Source: an uncultured Clostridia bacterium
GTDB taxonomy: Bacteria; Bacillota; Clostridia; TANB77; CAG-508
DNA length: 35,546 nucleotides
Reading direction: 5' to 3'
Assembly (NCBI GenBank): GCA_944388755.1
Contig: CALXJY010000012.1
Span: forward strand, 1-35,546
Made by a program: the position numbers and the translations under genes. The notes beneath the pieces are model-generated. The model ran no database searches, had not been told where the DNA came from, and worked only from the letters and a program-made list of their open reading frames with translations. Shown here piece after piece: positions 34,881 through 35,546 of the stretch; position 1 is the stretch's first letter, and every line of letters starts with the position of its first letter.

Positions 34881-35546
34881 TTATTTTTGTAAAATTGTTA
34901 CATATTTTTGATTTCTGCTTTTTGGCTTATCTGGAATTGTCATTTGTAATTTGCCTTTTTCTAACAATGGATTTAAGTAATCATACATAAATGTTGGTCT
35001 ATGTTTTAATCCAATATATTCCATAATTTCTTTTACACTTTTTGGCTCTTTGCAAAATTCTAAAATCAAATTAATTTTATCTTCTTTCTTGTTCGGTTTA
35101 ACTTGTTCGGTTATCTTGTTCGGTTTAACTTGTTCGGTATCATATTTAAAAGGATTTTCTTTATATTTAAATGTAACTCTCAAAAAATGTTCCATAAATT
35201 TAAAACAACTTTTATCATAAGCATCTAATATTCTTAATACTCCAGAACCAATGTTTTCAATTAAATCTACATCTTTAAATACTCTAATAAGTTCTTTGTT
35301 TCTTGGAGCAGTAACTCCTTCTAAAAATTCTTCTTGTGATAATTCTTGTGGTAAACCACCTGCAGATGTAATTTCAATTCTATCAGAGTATAATTCTATA
35401 ATTGGTGAATTCCCATAAGAATAGTCATTATGCACCACAGCATTTATAACTGCTTCTTTTAAAGCTGCCTTATCTATCATTTCTACTTCTTTTCTACCTT
35501 TATATTCTATTTTAGCATAAACAGTATTTTCTGCATCAAGTCTATC
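34881..35546 (-). CDS. AlbA_2/RecG-like ATPase regulator, 3' part only
   Basis: The frame runs to the window edge at 35546; 221 residues are present and the N-terminus is outside. It has a HATPase_c_4-like region: DKAALKEAVINAVVHNDYS (N-box), SDRIEITSAGGLP and ENIGSGVLRILDA, as in Schlafen/AlbA-domain transcriptional regulators often labelled ATP-dependent DNA helicase RecG-related. The C-terminal winged helix is KSVKEIMEYIGLKHRPTF. A tandem DNA repeat at about 35088-35140 encodes the linker TEQVKPNKITEQVKPNK. Such proteins act as regulators that sense nucleotides or stress and are common in accessory regions. Confidence 0.8.
   Translation of the reverse strand, partial: DRLDAENTVYAKIEYKGRKEVEMIDKAALKEAVINAVVHNDYSYGNSPIIELYSDRIEITSAGGLPQELSQEEFLEGVTAPRNKELIRVFKDVDLIENIGSGVLRILDAYDKSCFKFMEHFLRVTFKYKENPFKYDTEQVKPNKITEQVKPNKKEDKINLILEFCKEPKSVKEIMEYIGLKHRPTFMYDYLNPLLEKGKLQMTIPDKPKSRNQKYVTILQK

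Overview
The window is very AT-rich and reads as a chromosomal segment of an anaerobic, spore-forming Firmicute. The most likely host is an uncultivated gut member of the Clostridia. Supporting signs are rubrerythrin, a SpoVT regulator, strong AGGAGG-type ribosome binding sites, Clostridia-like ribosomal proteins and Rpn-type transposase debris. The taxon is inference; the gene families are read from the translations.

Layout. 1-976: rubrerythrin (minus) and tRNA-Leu(CAA). 977-5950: an accessory island directly behind the tRNA. It carries a MOBP-type relaxase, two small unknown genes, a DinD-like protein, and a translationally coupled pair made of a radical SAM/SPASM enzyme and a small Cys-rich coiled-coil protein. 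No integrase is visible, and the right side is littered with short repeats and a broken winged-helix gene. 6086-15052: one small gene, then a minus-strand surface block. That block holds a GH25 lysozyme with three LysM domains, a large Lys/Glu-rich unknown protein, and a probable operon of transglutaminase-like protein, MBOAT O-acyltransferase, SGNH-like protein and a membrane-anchored unknown. 15256-19413: an unknown gene, a decayed Rpn transposase, a BspA-like leucine-rich repeat gene without a normal start, a pilin-like surface protein, and a divergent XRE regulator with two copies of a palindromic operator candidate. 19458-25655: spoVT, a KAP-type P-loop NTPase, comF, a recD2 gene carrying two frameshifts, and a small membrane protein. 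25982-31291: the alpha-operon segment adk-map-infA-rpmJ-rpsM-rpsK-rpsD-rpoA-rplQ. 31596-35546: a possible ADP-ribosyltransferase-fold protein, a coiled-coil protein, a transglutaminase-fold protein and the 3' part of an AlbA/RecG-like ATPase regulator.

Two patterns cut across the gene map. First, a modular, hairpin-rich intergenic repeat family occurs four times (about 1-184, 20153-20206, 25725-25926, 31387-31544), always beyond the 3' end of a minus-strand gene. Second, two genes (GH25 lysozyme and comF) have an ideal Shine-Dalgarno sequence placed over an ATA codon, with no good ATG nearby. The best candidate for an undescribed system is the island-borne radical SAM/SPASM enzyme with its overlapping Cys-rich partner, whose cysteines sit at the N-terminus, the reverse of the usual leader-core order of modified peptides.
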